Shown here: positions 48,906 to 61,341 of the stretch, piece by piece | Layout: each line of letters begins with the position of its first letter | Numbering within the stretch: the first letter of the stretch is position 1 | NCBI GenBank assembly: GCA_030248295.1 | Contig: JASANH010000554.1 | Coordinates: 248,001 to 312,000 of the forward strand | Source: Mesodorylaimus sp. YZB2_4 | Lineage: Eukaryota > Nematoda > Enoplea > Dorylaimida > Dorylaimidae | DNA length: 64,000 nt | Direction of reading: 5' to 3' | Notes under the pieces: generated by a model | The model's database searches: none | What the model was told of the DNA's origin: nothing | Seen by the model: only the letters and a program-made list of their open reading frames with translations | Made by a program: the position numbers and the translations under genes

Positions 48906-51900
48906 TTAACTGAAACCGCCCACACCACTGGTGACCGTCTGCTGGCCACTGTTCGTGCAATTCATCTCGTACGACAGGATGTCCATGATATTGCAGTCGA
49001 AACTGTCACGGACATCCAAAGCTGCCAAATCGTCTGGCAATGGTGCATTCGCCACCGAGTTCGTGGTTGGATTCTGCAAGCGAGAGAGGGCAGATATAAG
49101 ATCACGAACCGAATAAAATAGCTTAGACAACGCACGTACTAACTGATCATGTCACACACATCACATCACTTGCGGACCCTTTACAATATCTCTGCCGTTA
49201 AAGTCTCTGCTATTGTTATCAGATCGCAAGCTATCCCCCTGGGATACGGTCCAGTTTGACTTCGAGCACATACTCTCTTCCTATGGATGTCTACAGTACA
49301 CCCTGAAGCCCCCGCGTTTTGCGAAGTGATCACTGGTTCCCTTATTTATTGCAGTGATGGCGCGCTGGCGAGTGAGCACTATTAAGCACGGAACATGATT
49401 GCTATGTGGTCACTCTTGACCAGGCTACTCGTGGTCATGATCAGTTGCTCATGGACATGATCAGTTGCTCATGGTCATGATCAGTTGCTCATGGTCATGA
49501 TCAGTTGCTCATGGTCATGATCAGTTGCTCATGGTCATGATCAGTTGCTCATGGTCATGATCAGTTGCTCATGGTCATGATCAGTTGCTCATGGTCATGA
49601 TCAGTTGCTCATGGTCATGATCAGTTGCTCATGGTCATGATCAGTTGCTCATGGTCATGATCAGTTGCTCATGGTCATGATCAGTTGCTCATGGTCATGA
49701 TCAGTTGCTCATGGTCATGATCAGTTGCTCATGGTCATGATCAGTTGCTCATGGTCATGATCAGTTGCTCATGGTCATCATCAGTTGCGCAGTCACAACA
49801 ACAGTTGCTCAGGGTCATGAACAGTTGCTCATGGTCATGATCATTGCTCGTCTCATGGTCATGATCAGTTGCTCATGGTCATGATCAGTTGCTCATGGTC
49901 ATGATCAGTTGCTCATGGTCATGATCAGTTGCTCATGGTCATGATCAGTTGCTCATGGTCATGATCAGTTGCTCATGGTCATGATCAGTTGCTCATAATT
50001 CATGACCCAATCAGTTATCTACCATCACAGCGCATCTGACTGACTTGATCGACCGACCCGATCGACTTGACTGTGCTTCGATACCAACTATAACTCAGCA
50101 AAATTTGCTTGACATAGTGACCACCACATACGGCAAAAAATTGGATACACAGCAATGAAGAGGATATCACCTCGAGTTATTTCTCGTCAGTCACCTAATC
50201 TAATTCAAATCAGTCAAAGCGACACCTGATCAATCAATAATCGAGGTCTGATCAACCCAGGATCATGGAAACTCATCAACACCATCAGCCACCTGCTATT
50301 TTATCAACTAAGGCTCTCCGTTTTTCCTATTTTGTAGCCTCTCCACACTTTTGTACTTACCTTCTGGCTTCCGTTGCCTACATTACGGCTATCAGTCGGT
50401 TGAAAATACGAGTTCAACATTTCGCTAGGAGACATCGCGCCACCACTATTTCGACAAGCCGATTGCTGCTCTTGCTGCACCACCATCGTCTGCACTTGTT
50501 GCTGCGATCCCAGCCTATTCGCTTCGTTCAAGGCAATCAATTCGTCCAACGTGCTCACAAATTCTTCTTGCTTCACTGACGGATCCAACCAATGCCCATT
50601 TTGTAATCGTGTCGGCGTCGCTTCGGTCTCAGTTTGGCAATCCTTATTCGCACGTGTCACTACACGTATGGGAATGGGAATGGGCACGGCCACGTCTTGC
50701 ACGTATCCCGCATTGGTCTGCACTCTAAGCAACTGCCGCACCGGCGATTCGTCCAATGTATTCTGACGAAATGCATGCACCAAACTGGCCATCGATCCAT
50801 TCGAGTGCTGCAAAGTGGACTTGGGTGTCCCATCCTCGCCTAGGGTTATGGTCAACGCGATATCCGGGCTCGCACCACCCATCGCCACGCCAGCCCCACT
50901 CTCCTCCACCAACGTATCGGGCAACGTGACCGTGATGGTCTGAGATAAGTTGGCCTTGGTCGCGTCCATCATCGTAGACTGCTCCACCTTGCGCGTATTA
51001 GAATAGTTTGCCCACTCCATGGCGGCTCCTTCCTGCAACACACCAATCGCCGGACCACTGACCAATACTGTTTTCGTGCCTTGCACAGGGGCGCCTGCAG
51101 ATGGTAAACTCGAGCGACGCCCAGCCTCGATTACGCTGCCTAGTTGAGATCCTTGTTGAAACACGAACTGACTGCCCGATTGCTGTTGCTGCCCCGATAC
51201 GTTGACCAAATCTGGCGTCGTTTCCATCATATTCGCTTGTTTCGCCGGATGACAAATTGCCCCCGTGATCGTGTTGGCACGTGGACGCGTCGCATGCTTC
51301 CCAGCACGTTTACCATTGCGCTCGCGTTTGATCTCTTCAGATAAATCCACAGTCCACCACGACGGCTTATCCATCCCATTGCGTTTCACACGTTTGAAGC
51401 GGTTGTGCAACGACAGGTTATGACGAACGGAATTCTGAAACCATCAAGATAAACATCAACATCGTTCAGGAACCAATTCTTCCTTTTTGGGCGGGGAAGC
51501 TTCTGCCCCCCCCTCCCCCCCTATGACCATCTTCAAGTACCTTCCAGCCAGACGAGCTGTGCAAATATCGCTGATCTTTGAACGCCTGCACATTGGCCAC
51601 CATCCTAAAACTCAACACCATCAATAATACACCCCTGCCACCGTCACGCAAGACACTCACCAATCATAAATTTCCGACAAGGTCATTCGTTTCTCAGGGG
51701 AACTATATATGGCTTGCGTGATCAATTCGACATAGGAAGGATGGCCAGCCTTGTAGTTGGTCACCGTCTGCTGTTTAGGCTTCTCAACGGCAGTCTGTTC
51801 CATCGTGGTCGTCGTCATCGCACTCGATCCAGAGTAATGGCGTGGTTTCGTGCCACTGTTGAATACGGTCCCTTTCGTCACCTCCCCATCATTTCGATCA

Positions 51901-54900
51901 TTCAAATTGGCCGGGGTCAGCATCCATTGGCCGGCCGTACGACGACCATCAGCAGTCTTCATCGGAGTAGCGCCCCTCGAACCAATGCCCGATATACTTT
52001 CGTTACTTTCGCTAATTAAGCTCAACGCGGACGAATCACGCGAAGTTGGCGAGAACGGACTGCGATGATGCGGATGATAGTAGGGATGGTGATGACGCGA
52101 CGGATGACTCACCACTTGTTGACCACTTCCATCCACGTCAGTCTGTTGCACACGCGGCCAAGTATGACAACGCTCACGAGTTAACGGACCAAAATCCTCC
52201 TCGTCGGCTGCTGTCGGCGATTCCATAAGCCTAAATAAAACTTTCTAGTTAATGAGGCCAGCACCTCTTCCCTCACACCTAAATCACGTAGGCCTTTTCC
52301 AGTCATTTCTAACTTCCCTTCTCCATTATTAGCCAGCAGTTCCTGACACCACCCATCCATTAATGACCCCAATTATTCCTGCCTACAATCCATCTGACCT
52401 ATCCTACACCCTCACTCACTTAGGCGGTCGGATCGGCAACTGAAATTTTTGTCGCTCTGTATTTGCTGAAGAATGATAAGCTGTGGCATGCTATGATGAG
52501 GAAATCCCATTTTATTTTCTCAGATCAGCATTCAACCCCATTTTAGACTCTGCTCATCTCTCCGTGCCCTTGGGAGTAGACTGACAGATGGACAGCGAGG
52601 AACCATGGCAGATTGGTGACGACTCAGTGCCAAACACGTCATCCCCATCTGTCTTCTATTTTTTGAAGCGGATCGGCCAAATCGGATCAGGCCGATCCAA
52701 ACCCTGGACCGGGATCCAGGCCTAGGGTCAAGTCGGTCGATGCTGGTCGCCAACTCAGGTAGCAATCGAAAAACACCAACCAATGCTGATGGAACTAGTC
52801 GTAAGACCCAAACACTCATCCTCTTCTCGAAAAACTCCTGATCGAGCAGAAAGCTGCTACGACAATTTCAAAATATATTTCCCGCAATCTCGATCCAGCA
52901 AAGATATAAGTCACCTGGCGAAAATTCGAGCCCAAGATTTTTTGATCATCCAATGCCACCACACCATGCAGCTTTTAGGAAATATCATTTTCATCTCCTA
53001 AGATCCTAAACGAGCCAATCAGCACGCTTAGGATCTTTAAAGCTCGTGACAAACATCCTGCGCTGACATTTCTGGTATCCAGCTAAACATCCTGGACGGA
53101 ACATACTAGAAACCAGGCATTGAACAAAACATCCAGCACAAAATACGTCGAACAAGACAAAATGGGCCATCATTACCGTCGGAACTAACGATGACAGCAG
53201 AGTGATCTCCACACGGCAGTAACTTTCGACTGCATCTAACTCCACCCCCGTTCTTTCTACTCTGATCACCAGTCAAAAGTAAAAGCCACAAGAAATAAAC
53301 CCAGAGCGGTTAATATAGCTTTTTATGGGCCAGAGCAAATTCTGCCTTGTTCAATCGATTACAGGAATTGGTCAGCGACTGTGAATAATTCAAGATGAAC
53401 TCTGGCCCATGGCGTCTGCCTGTGTTGGGGGTTGTGATACCCCTCCTGGCTATGGATGGAAATACCTACGTGCTTGGTTCGAATCGCTGCGCGGTGCCTG
53501 CCAAAACTGACACCAATAACGATAACCCTTACTGGCGAGTGTTCGACTCGCACGCGCTGCAGTAAATTATGTCATATCACCCTCAAGTGTGCATACCTGA
53601 GTTCGGTGAAACACCAACTGCAAGGGTCAGCAGAACCAGCAGCGAGCACACCAAATTGGTGGAAGACAACGAAGAGCACAATTACAAAAGAAGCGACTAA
53701 ATAAGTGCTCTTCTTCCTCCCTGATTGGACAAAAGCATTTGTCTGGATGGGCCTCAATCCCCAGAAAAGCAAACACTCCTAAAACACATACAGAAATCGA
53801 CCATGATAAATTTTTCTTGATCGAAATTAGCTCAGGAATTCAAGGGACAGTACAAGAAGACTGCGCGATAAGCTGTACTTTGTCATCGCTCAATATACTG
53901 TATTTTGCTCAAATTATTTTGACAAATGTTTTGTTCAGCTTCAAATGCTCAATAATCCCCCCCCCCCCCCCCAATACTGTATATTCTCGTTCAGCACATT
54001 TTGTCCTGGCCAACAGTGTCCAGCAATTTATCATCCGTCTCCTACAATTAATTACCAGTACTTCGATTTTTCAGGCCTACTTTCAGTATTTGTAAGCCTC
54101 AAAAGGGTCACTCCGGACTACCGCTCAATAAAGCCACATAGAAACATTAATTTGTTCTAAAAAAATTCCAGGTCTCCCCTGTCGCAAAGGCAAGCAATCT
54201 GAAACACGGTGACTGGCAGGGTGTAAAGCGATAGTTGCACCAAGTGCCGTTTTGGCTCCTATACGTCATTCGACTGTGTTCTAACCCAAGTCTCTCTTTC
54301 CCAACCAAATCTCCCCACAAACGCAAAAAGCCTCAATTTATCTCTCTCTCGATGACAACTTCTTCCCTCTACGCCAACAATGGATAAGATAATCTATTCG
54401 AAACACGCGTTGTTTACAACGACTTCAGAAAGAATCTCATCCGCTGCGCCTAGCTCATTATCGTCATCGCTGATCCAAAAATGGAAATGTCAATGAGCAA
54501 CAACATCAAGAGTTTAGCGAGTTCTATCAAGTCAAACAATTCGATCCGTCCGCATTGCGTCAATGCTTACATCAAGAAAAGTGCCGTCTCAGATTCTCTG
54601 CGACTCGATTCAATTCCCACTCGTGCCCGATCTTTTTTTAAAAATCCTATAGGTTACAGCCAACATTGTTCCCACGGGCGGAGTCATATTCACACAGATC
54701 TCACAAATCCAGCTCGTCATCCGTGCCTTCCGTTGACTGCAGATCCCTCATTAGACAACGCCCAATTCCTTCTCATCAGATACCTCGCCCACATCAACAA
54801 CACTTGTCCTCCACTGCACCATCCCCTGACGCCTATCAACAACATTCCCGTTATACATACCATCACGACGAGCTATGAGCATCAAGCCCATTTCCTTTTG

Positions 54901-56388
54901 ACGTAGCACGAAAAATACCAGCGACAAAATCCACTGCACGCTAAACAACACGCTCGGACCAAGGACGGCCTCATGCAAGCAGGAAGTCGCGTTCAGCCAA
55001 TCGAGGATCAAGTTCTTGTGCTCCCTTTTCCTTGGCTCCAATCCAAGTCCATAGACATCAAATGCAACTCGTGCACGCGACACGCAACTGCAAGATTAAA
55101 ATTTTGGCACGTGTTCTAACTATTGATCTATTTTCGCAAAAAGCAGGTTTACGCACTACGCGAGTTTCTATTTTTGCAAATAGCCTACATCTTCAAACTT
55201 TATTTTCTATCGGCGGTCCAAAGATCACATCTCGCCTGGAGGACTAGCAGTTTAACTCGACGCAATGCGGACTGACGTCACCTCCGTTTCATCTGAATGG
55301 ACCAGTCGTTCGAGGCCTGCTTCGTCCGTATCCAGGGAGACACCCAGCTGGTTGGCAAAAACATATAAAAAGGGTGGGCTTAGTAAACAGAGAAACGACT
55401 TGTTTTCCACAAAATCTTGGCTATAAGCCAAAGTTGAAAAGAAAAAGTGCATGAGAAAAAACATCCTCAGTTGCGTTTGTGAGGTCGACGACCGAGAGTA
55501 TGGAATTCGCCACCACGGTCTCATTCAGAGGGTTCAGTCAACAACTCAATAGGACTTGCATACTGCCAGACCTATCTCCTCATTGTTGCATGTCCGACTG
55601 CAAAACATACGCGCATGCGACGCGACGCAAGCACACTGCAAGATGCAAGATGCGAGCAGAGGACGCGCGTGATGACTGAATCATGCACTCAATTGATCTA
55701 ATCGTAAGCGTATGCTCGTTTTCTTTAGTACTGGCACATCCGGTACATCGGAAGTCATTGGATACAGAAGCTTATAATTGAGGTCATGAGGCAAAACTAC
55801 CGTAGTCTCTTTTTATGGAAGTCCTCTCCCAATAAGCAGTGGTGGCAGAGAGCTGATGATTTAATACGACTGAAGAAAAACTATGAGAAACGAGATTCCC
55901 CTGAACTGCAGCGGGGCTTCAAAAACTCTGTCTTGACTAAAGCTTATCGTCTTGATTTCTTCAAAATTTAGCCGTACAACTATCGCTTACCGAGCCGCAT
56001 AAACAGTCTGCGATCCATAGCCATCGTCCTCGCGTCGCAACTGCTGACCATTCATTAATGGCATTTGATCGTGTTGCTGCGAGGGATATTCATTTTTTGA
56101 TTCTGCATACTGAACACGGTCGCTAATACCACAAGCATTTGGACGTTCTGAAGTAGTGACCATGGGAATTGACGAATTATTTGTCGGATGAGTAATCGGT
56201 TTCATAGCATCCAAGATCATATTATCCGTCAACGGATCCATTTTAAAATTTTGATCAAACCATGAGGCACTGTCGATATTATCGACGACGTAACCTGCTG
56301 ATGTCAACGAATCAATGAACCTGGTATTGCCACCGCCAGTGCTATCGGTGCTGGATATGTCGTCATAAACGCCGAAGGGGTTACTCAT
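48906..56388 (-). CDS. FOXO: FOXO forkhead transcription factor, five exons, 757 aa
   Basis: Exons: 56388-55991, 52230-51661, 51604-51541, 51434-50361, 49073-48906; phases 2, 2, 0, 0 join. The forkhead DNA-binding domain (about 297-385) includes SYVELITQAIYSSPEKRMTL, the FOXO-type SSSGWK insert before helix 3, and the recognition helix NSVRHNLSLHNRF. Two Akt/SGK consensus sites (RxRxxT) are present: TRERCHTWP (T156), the typical N-terminal site with its following Trp, and RPRANT (T399) after the domain, next to basic residues that would serve as nuclear localisation signal. The last exon carries the acidic transactivation segment DDLAALDVRDSFDCNIMDIL. It should act in the nucleus downstream of insulin/PI3K signalling, in stress resistance and metabolism. 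The first exon adds about 133 residues before the usual N-terminus; an in-frame Met (residue 135) opens exon 2 and could be an alternative start. The first intron is 3.8 kb. Confidence 0.94.
49425..49997. repeat. 20-bp minisatellite, about 27 units
   Basis: Tandem units of TGATCAGTTGCTCATGGTCA, mostly identical, with a degenerate patch at about 49778-49856 that separates two homogeneous blocks. Each unit holds the palindromes TGATCA and TCATGA. Located in the last FOXO intron (49074-50360). Confidence 0.95.
52231..55990. other. FOXO first intron (3.8 kb)
   Basis: Holds a poly(C) run at 53957-53972 but no recognised gene or repeat family. Several open frames here (for example near 54481) lack domain-like content and are taken as chance. 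A TTGTTTAC octamer, matching the FOXO binding consensus, occurs at 54410. Confidence 0.5.
53957..53972 (+). repeat. Poly(C) tract
   Basis: A run of about 15 C residues within the first FOXO intron. Confidence 0.85.
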
Positions 56389-57690
56389 GATCCAACGAAC
56401 CGAGTTTTGACAAACAGTATGTCCAGGCTAGACTGCTATTCAGGCTCTGAAGACACAAAAAAGCTACAGTAAGATCGAAAAACCTAACAGACATAGCTTT
56501 CCAGGAAATCCCATCGAAATACAGTTCGACCGATGACACTCCAACTACGTAAATTCACCTTTGCAAATGTATGCTAAAGAAGTAGGTACCCAGTCTATCA
56601 TGACAGCGTCACTTACTGTTCGCGTGTCTGAAGTACAGACAGGCCCGCCAAGCGTTGCCGTGGAAAACCCATAACCTTGTTAAACCACTTGTCCAGGCAC
56701 TCGCGCCAAGCTCACAGAGCGCATCTGACGATGAGTAGAAAGATCGTAAACAACATTTCTGCACTCAACATTAAACGATCGTTTCCACTATTCTTGCAAA
56801 TGAAAAAGAGTCCACTAGACAAGCACAAAAAGTCCAACCATCGCACAGAGTCTTGCAAGTGCAAACTTAGAGCACGCAAAACCTTCCGAAACGATGCCTA
56901 TCAGCGAGCGATTTCCACGGAGTGATAGCACATCCGACTCGAACGAAACAAACCAAACTGATGTGTATTGTACCTAATATCTCTGCGAAGACATGATTCG
57001 CGCGCGCTAGCAGACATCACAATAAACATGAGCGGTACAAATTCGATACGCGCTAAATTTAAATTAATTGAGGGACGATAGAACGCAAAAAAATTTAAAG
57101 TAATTAGAATGGAAACCGGGAAGTTATATCATTGCCGAGGCAGGCAGACAAGCAAACTGCCTCGGATGGGAGTGGACATACTGTAACGCAAGAATGTGCT
57201 AGCGACAGTTGCGTTCTGTTTTAAGCGAACTATATTTGTAACGAATGACCTCACCTTTGCCCATGCATGCTCTTCTGTGACATTGCTTAACGTTTGGAAT
57301 GAATGCAAGTTGGCTATTTGTGTCTGAAAGCGTGGAAAGCTGGCTCAAGAGAGTACCCCGTACAGAAACTACAGTATATCGCACCTATTAATTGTCGGGA
57401 ATACTCGATGAAAGCGTGAAACAAAAACTATATTTTAAAATCTTTCTGAAAAACTAAAAATCTTTCTGAAAATAATGTCGTGCATATCTGTGCGCATACT
57501 TGCTTTACACGCAGAATCAGCAGATAATTAAACTCTAAGCGAGTGATAAATACTTCTAAGCTCTTCTTTAGTTACGATTAGGTTACTATACGTTACGTTT
57601 TGGCTTGTAGGTTGACAGCGAGGAAATCAGCTTTGGAAAGTCTTTTATATTCATTTTGGCTTCGGCCCCATTTGATCTTCGCGAAACAAA
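56389..57690. promoter_or_regulatory. Head-to-head promoter region between FOXO and TFIIE alpha
   Basis: The start codons of FOXO (-) and TFIIE alpha (+) are 1.3 kb apart and point away from each other, so promoters and 5' UTRs of both must lie here. No TATA box or initiator was identified with confidence. The AT-rich middle (about 57045-57120) shows nothing further. Confidence 0.45.
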
Positions 57691-60600
57691 ATGGCGGCCA
57701 TACCTGATCGAAAAATGTTGGACGAGATCCCAAGCAATATGCAAAAATTGGCTCGATTCGTTGTTCGTGCCTTTTATGGCGTTGAACACGGTTAGGTTTT
57801 GTATTTACCCGTTTTCATTCATGCAGATATACAGTAAAACCCTGTTATTGTTCGGAATTTTTTAAGTAGGCCTACTCTACCGCATCGTATGGTTAGCAAA
57901 GAAGTTGTTTTTTGTTTAGTATTTAGTCTCTAATTTCCTTTCCTTCAAATCAATTTTGGATTTTTTTTTATTTCAAATAGGCCTAGGCCTAGGCCTAAAA
58001 GTGTAGCGCTGTCCGAGACCTTCATGAAATCGATCAACGTTACATTATCATATGCATATTATATGCATATTTGAAACGTGACCGCCGTTTGCTCTGTTTT
58101 CTTATCCAGATTGAAAGATCAATCTTACGATTTCAGGAATTTTGATCGATTTGTTAATTCGAAATGTTTGCATGTTGGAAGAAGAATTACGTACCTTGCT
58201 GCGACTTGATTCGAAACAGCTGAGAACCGTAAGTGTTTGTCTAGAATTTTTATTATCGATTGCTGAAAAAGCCACCGATAATGTCGTAATCTGGCATATG
58301 CATGTGTATGTATTTTCAGTTTTGCTAGACGCACACGCATTTACCCCTCGTCCCTGCCTGGTCGGTTATGACGAGTGTCTGGGAAACATCAACCCGCCGG
58401 ATTGATGTTTCAGCCGCAAGACTTCCTGCTCCTGTTCTTGGTACCACATCACGAAACGGTTACAGCGCACTCGAGGATGAAGGGACACATCATACGAGTA
58501 CAAGAAATGATTTACGGGGCCGCTAAAAGTTGGACTTGGCTTACTCCAGTCCAATTTTGTCCCACCGACTTCTGTAGGTCGCAGTCTATACTGTGCCTGC
58601 CAAGCATTCGGTTCAATGCTTCGAGCCTCATAAGTGTAGCGGATGTATATGATATATCCTTTTGACAAATCCCCGCCATTCCGAACTATTGATTAGCCAA
58701 TTTTATGGGGCCCCTGTCTGATAGAGCTTTTCGGATCTACAGTACACGATAGCGCCTTCCGATTTTCAGGTCCTTGCGGCGTTAAAAAATGATAAAATCA
58801 TTAAAGAGAGGCAAATGGTTGAACAACGCGAGCCACGGCCAGTCAAACATAATTATTATTTCATTAATTATCGCGCATTGATCAATGTGCTCAAATATAA
58901 ATTGGACCACATGAGGTTAGTGTGTGTGTTCATATTTTGGTGAGTGATTCCGTACCCCACTTTTTTCAACAGTAAGATAACTTTCCACCAAAGTGGTAGT
59001 TACTATTGTTGCGGCCGAGGGCAGTTTTGGAACCGAAGCTTATGCTGCAGTTGATAATGTGTCAGATAATAATGACTCGAGTTTCAGAAAGAAATTAGAA
59101 ACGGAGGAGAAGACGACAACTCATCGGGCCATGTACAAGTGTACAAGGTGTCAAAAAGCATATACGGATTTGGAAATCAGTGAGTGATCAGTCACTTTTT
59201 AGTCTGGGCTCTGGTACGGATGTGTGCGGTAAAATGGATTAGAGTTCATAGTAGGACCTTACGTACGCCTAATTAGAATTGGAAGTACAAGAGCCGCGGT
59301 GGCTCAGTTGGTTGAGGCGTTGGTTCCGAATTGCTTGACTGGGTGGGAGGCCCCAGTTCTGTTTCGGCTGATTGTGAGGACGGCAGTTAAGTAAGCCCGT
59401 TGCTGGGCCTGCTCTGGGCGACTCACCTCGAATGGATGGTCAAGCGGCGGACGCCGAACGAGCAGAGAATCAGGAAACTGGTTCTGAAACATTAGGCGGG
59501 AAGGACCCTCCCTTCTCGCCCAGCATCATCCTGGGACGAGGGTGCTGGCATAGGATGCCCTCGTGTGGAGGTGCTCCTAGTGGAGACACACAGAGGGTAG
59601 CTCACCTCGTGGGCCTAAAATATGCGTGGCTTGTAACGTACAGTGTAAATAAGTTTTCCCTGATATTACTCACAAAACAAGGTTTTTCTCTATCACTGGT
59701 TCTATAGGTTTGCTAAACTTTTTATTTTCTGTTTTGTGAATTCTGTTTAAGGGGTTACTCAATAAAAGGTTGTGTATTTAAAGCGTTCGATCTGCTTGTC
59801 ATGTCATATTTTTCTTTGCAGACTTACTTTGGACGGGCGAGGAAATGCAATGCACGTACTGTGCGGGTGTTGTCGAGGAGGATACAACTGCTGGGCCAAA
59901 CCAAACGACGAGGTAAAAAAATCGATTTGTTATTTGGATCTTGTCAGGCACTAGTTGCACAAAAACACCATACATATCGCATGATTGCACCTCAAGGCTA
60001 TTTTTCACATGCTTAAAACTGATAATCCAATTGAGAGGCCGCAAACATTTTTGTTTGGCCACTTGTTTTTAAACTTTTCCAAGGATAGCTTCAAGATGTA
60101 AATATGTGATATGATATGGTGTTTATGTGCAGTCCCAGGTCCAGGCTAACAATAAGTTCTACAGCCATAAAACTCGGAAGAAGCTCATAATACTGCACCC
60201 AAGCTATACTCGTATAGGTCTGGGTGGGTTTCAATTTTCTAGCTTTTTCATCATCTCTTGTGAACGGGTTAAGATAAAAAATAAAAAACAAGCTTGCTTT
60301 TCATGCAGCTCGACTCTGAATATTAGTTTTCGTTCACATACCAAGATAACCACTGTTGTGATTAGTTTCGATAATACAATTGAAAATGGAGAAGGGGGAG
60401 GTGAAAACTTTTTGGTCAGCTCTGTGGCCTAGGTTGCGTGGCTCAGAAATGCTGTTTTCAGTTTGAAGGCCTCAGATAGTGGAGAAGTATATGGAGATGT
60501 GAAAATTGAATGACCACTTAGAATTTAGCTGTCCGCGCAGTAGACCATTTGGGAAAGAGTGACAGGTGACAAAGTGTTTTTTAGAACTTCACTGGCTCGT

Positions 60601-61341
60601 TATAACGAACAAATGGAGCCATTTTTTCAACTGCTTCAAGAACTGGATGGTTATCAGTTGGCTCCTCATTTGTTGGAGCCACAGCCCAGATTGCGATCGA
60701 AAGAGAACGAAATCGATGGTGCTAATTCGACAACGGACGGTCGTGGCGGTGGAGGTCGTGGCTCGGATTCCAAGAGACAAGATTTCGATCTCTATAAACA
60801 AGGCTTTACGGTGAATATCGAAGGTGCTGACGATGGTGGATCGAATGCTCAGGCTGGAACATCGGGCCCAAAGGAAGTACCAATTTGGATGCGGGCGAGT
60901 ACGGTATCGTCGGCTGTCCAACCATCCGTAAACGAAACCATACCGGAAGATCACGTTGCACCTTTTACATTGGGTGCTGCACCCACTGTATCGTTCGGCG
61001 AATCCCCGCCGCATACTTCGATCAGTGGCTCACAAACTCATCATCACGACATTGTGCAAACATTGCTGGTGCACGAGACGAAAACGGAACAAGCTCCACC
61101 GCCCGTGTTTCCATTAGTGACTGGCCAAGATAAGACGAAGACGGAAGCTGTATCGAGTGGCGATGAAGAGAGCGAGTTCGAGGAAGTGGAAGAAGAAGAA
61201 TTATTTGTGACTGTGCAGGGCAAACAAGTATCGTTCAATGAACTGACTGAGAACCCTCATTTAATTAGTCAGATGACACCAGAAGAGAAACAGCACTATA
61301 TACGCATTAGTCAGCAAGCTTTCGAGACTTGGAATGGTTAG
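57691..61341 (+). CDS. GTF2E1: General transcription factor IIE subunit 1 (TFIIE alpha)
   Basis: Exons: 57691-57790, 58137-58228, 58770-58915, 59088-59179, 59822-59912, 60585-61341; phases 1, 0, 2, 1, 2 join to give 425 aa, close to the family's usual length. The start ATG opens MAAIPDRKM. The N-terminal winged helix (about 15-112) contains [29 protein letters not shown] and [21 protein letters not shown] zinc ribbon follows with C131, C134, C154 and C157 (CTRC, CTYC). Exon 6 holds the linker helix ([19 protein letters not shown]), a Gly/Ser-rich segment, an acidic stretch ([12 protein letters not shown]) and a conserved tail ([20 protein letters not shown]). It works in the nucleus within TFIIE, recruiting TFIIH and assisting promoter melting by RNA polymerase II. 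Introns 2 and 4 carry repeats. Confidence 0.95.
57978..57998. repeat. GGCCTA microsatellite-like run
   Basis: Three and a half copies of AGGCCT/GGCCTA in a row in the first TFIIE alpha intron. Confidence 0.7.
58365..58610 (+). repeat. Family B repeat, copy 6 (diverged)
   Basis: GGGAAACATCAACCCGCCGG, ATTGATGTTTCAGCCGCAAG and a later CCGACTTCTGTAGGTCGCAG match landmarks of the family in order. The hairpin is kept although its sequence differs (CATCAACCC with GATTGATG), which implies compensating changes. Confidence 0.5.
59290..59625 (+). mobile_element. SINE family A, copy 2
   Basis: The head starts GAGCCGCGGTGGCTCAGTTG with a strong A box. It continues through GACTCACCTCGAATGGATGG, CATCATCCTGGGACGAG and GTGGAGGTGCTCCTAGTGGA, then GACACACAGAGGG. 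It is the reverse complement, over most of its length, of 61775-62095. It lies in TFIIE alpha intron 4. Confidence 0.8.

Noticed and set aside
49425..49997. CRISPR-like array
   Set aside because: Units are directly tandem without spacers, and the context is an animal intron.
51714..52019. Plus-strand ORFs opposite FOXO exons
   Set aside because: Shadows of the real minus-strand coding sequence, whose forkhead and Akt motifs are unmistakable.
54410..54417. TTGTTTAC FOXO-binding octamer in FOXO's own intron, suggesting autoregulation
   Set aside because: An 8-mer is expected about twice by chance in 64 kb on two strands, and others occur at about 4186 and 44025.
54481..54906. 141-codon ORF in the FOXO intron
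   Set aside because: Low-complexity composition, no recognisable domain, and it lies opposite a transcribed gene without splice support.
60589..61014. 141-codon minus-strand ORF opposite TFIIE alpha exon 6
   Set aside because: Antisense shadow of a well-supported coding exon.
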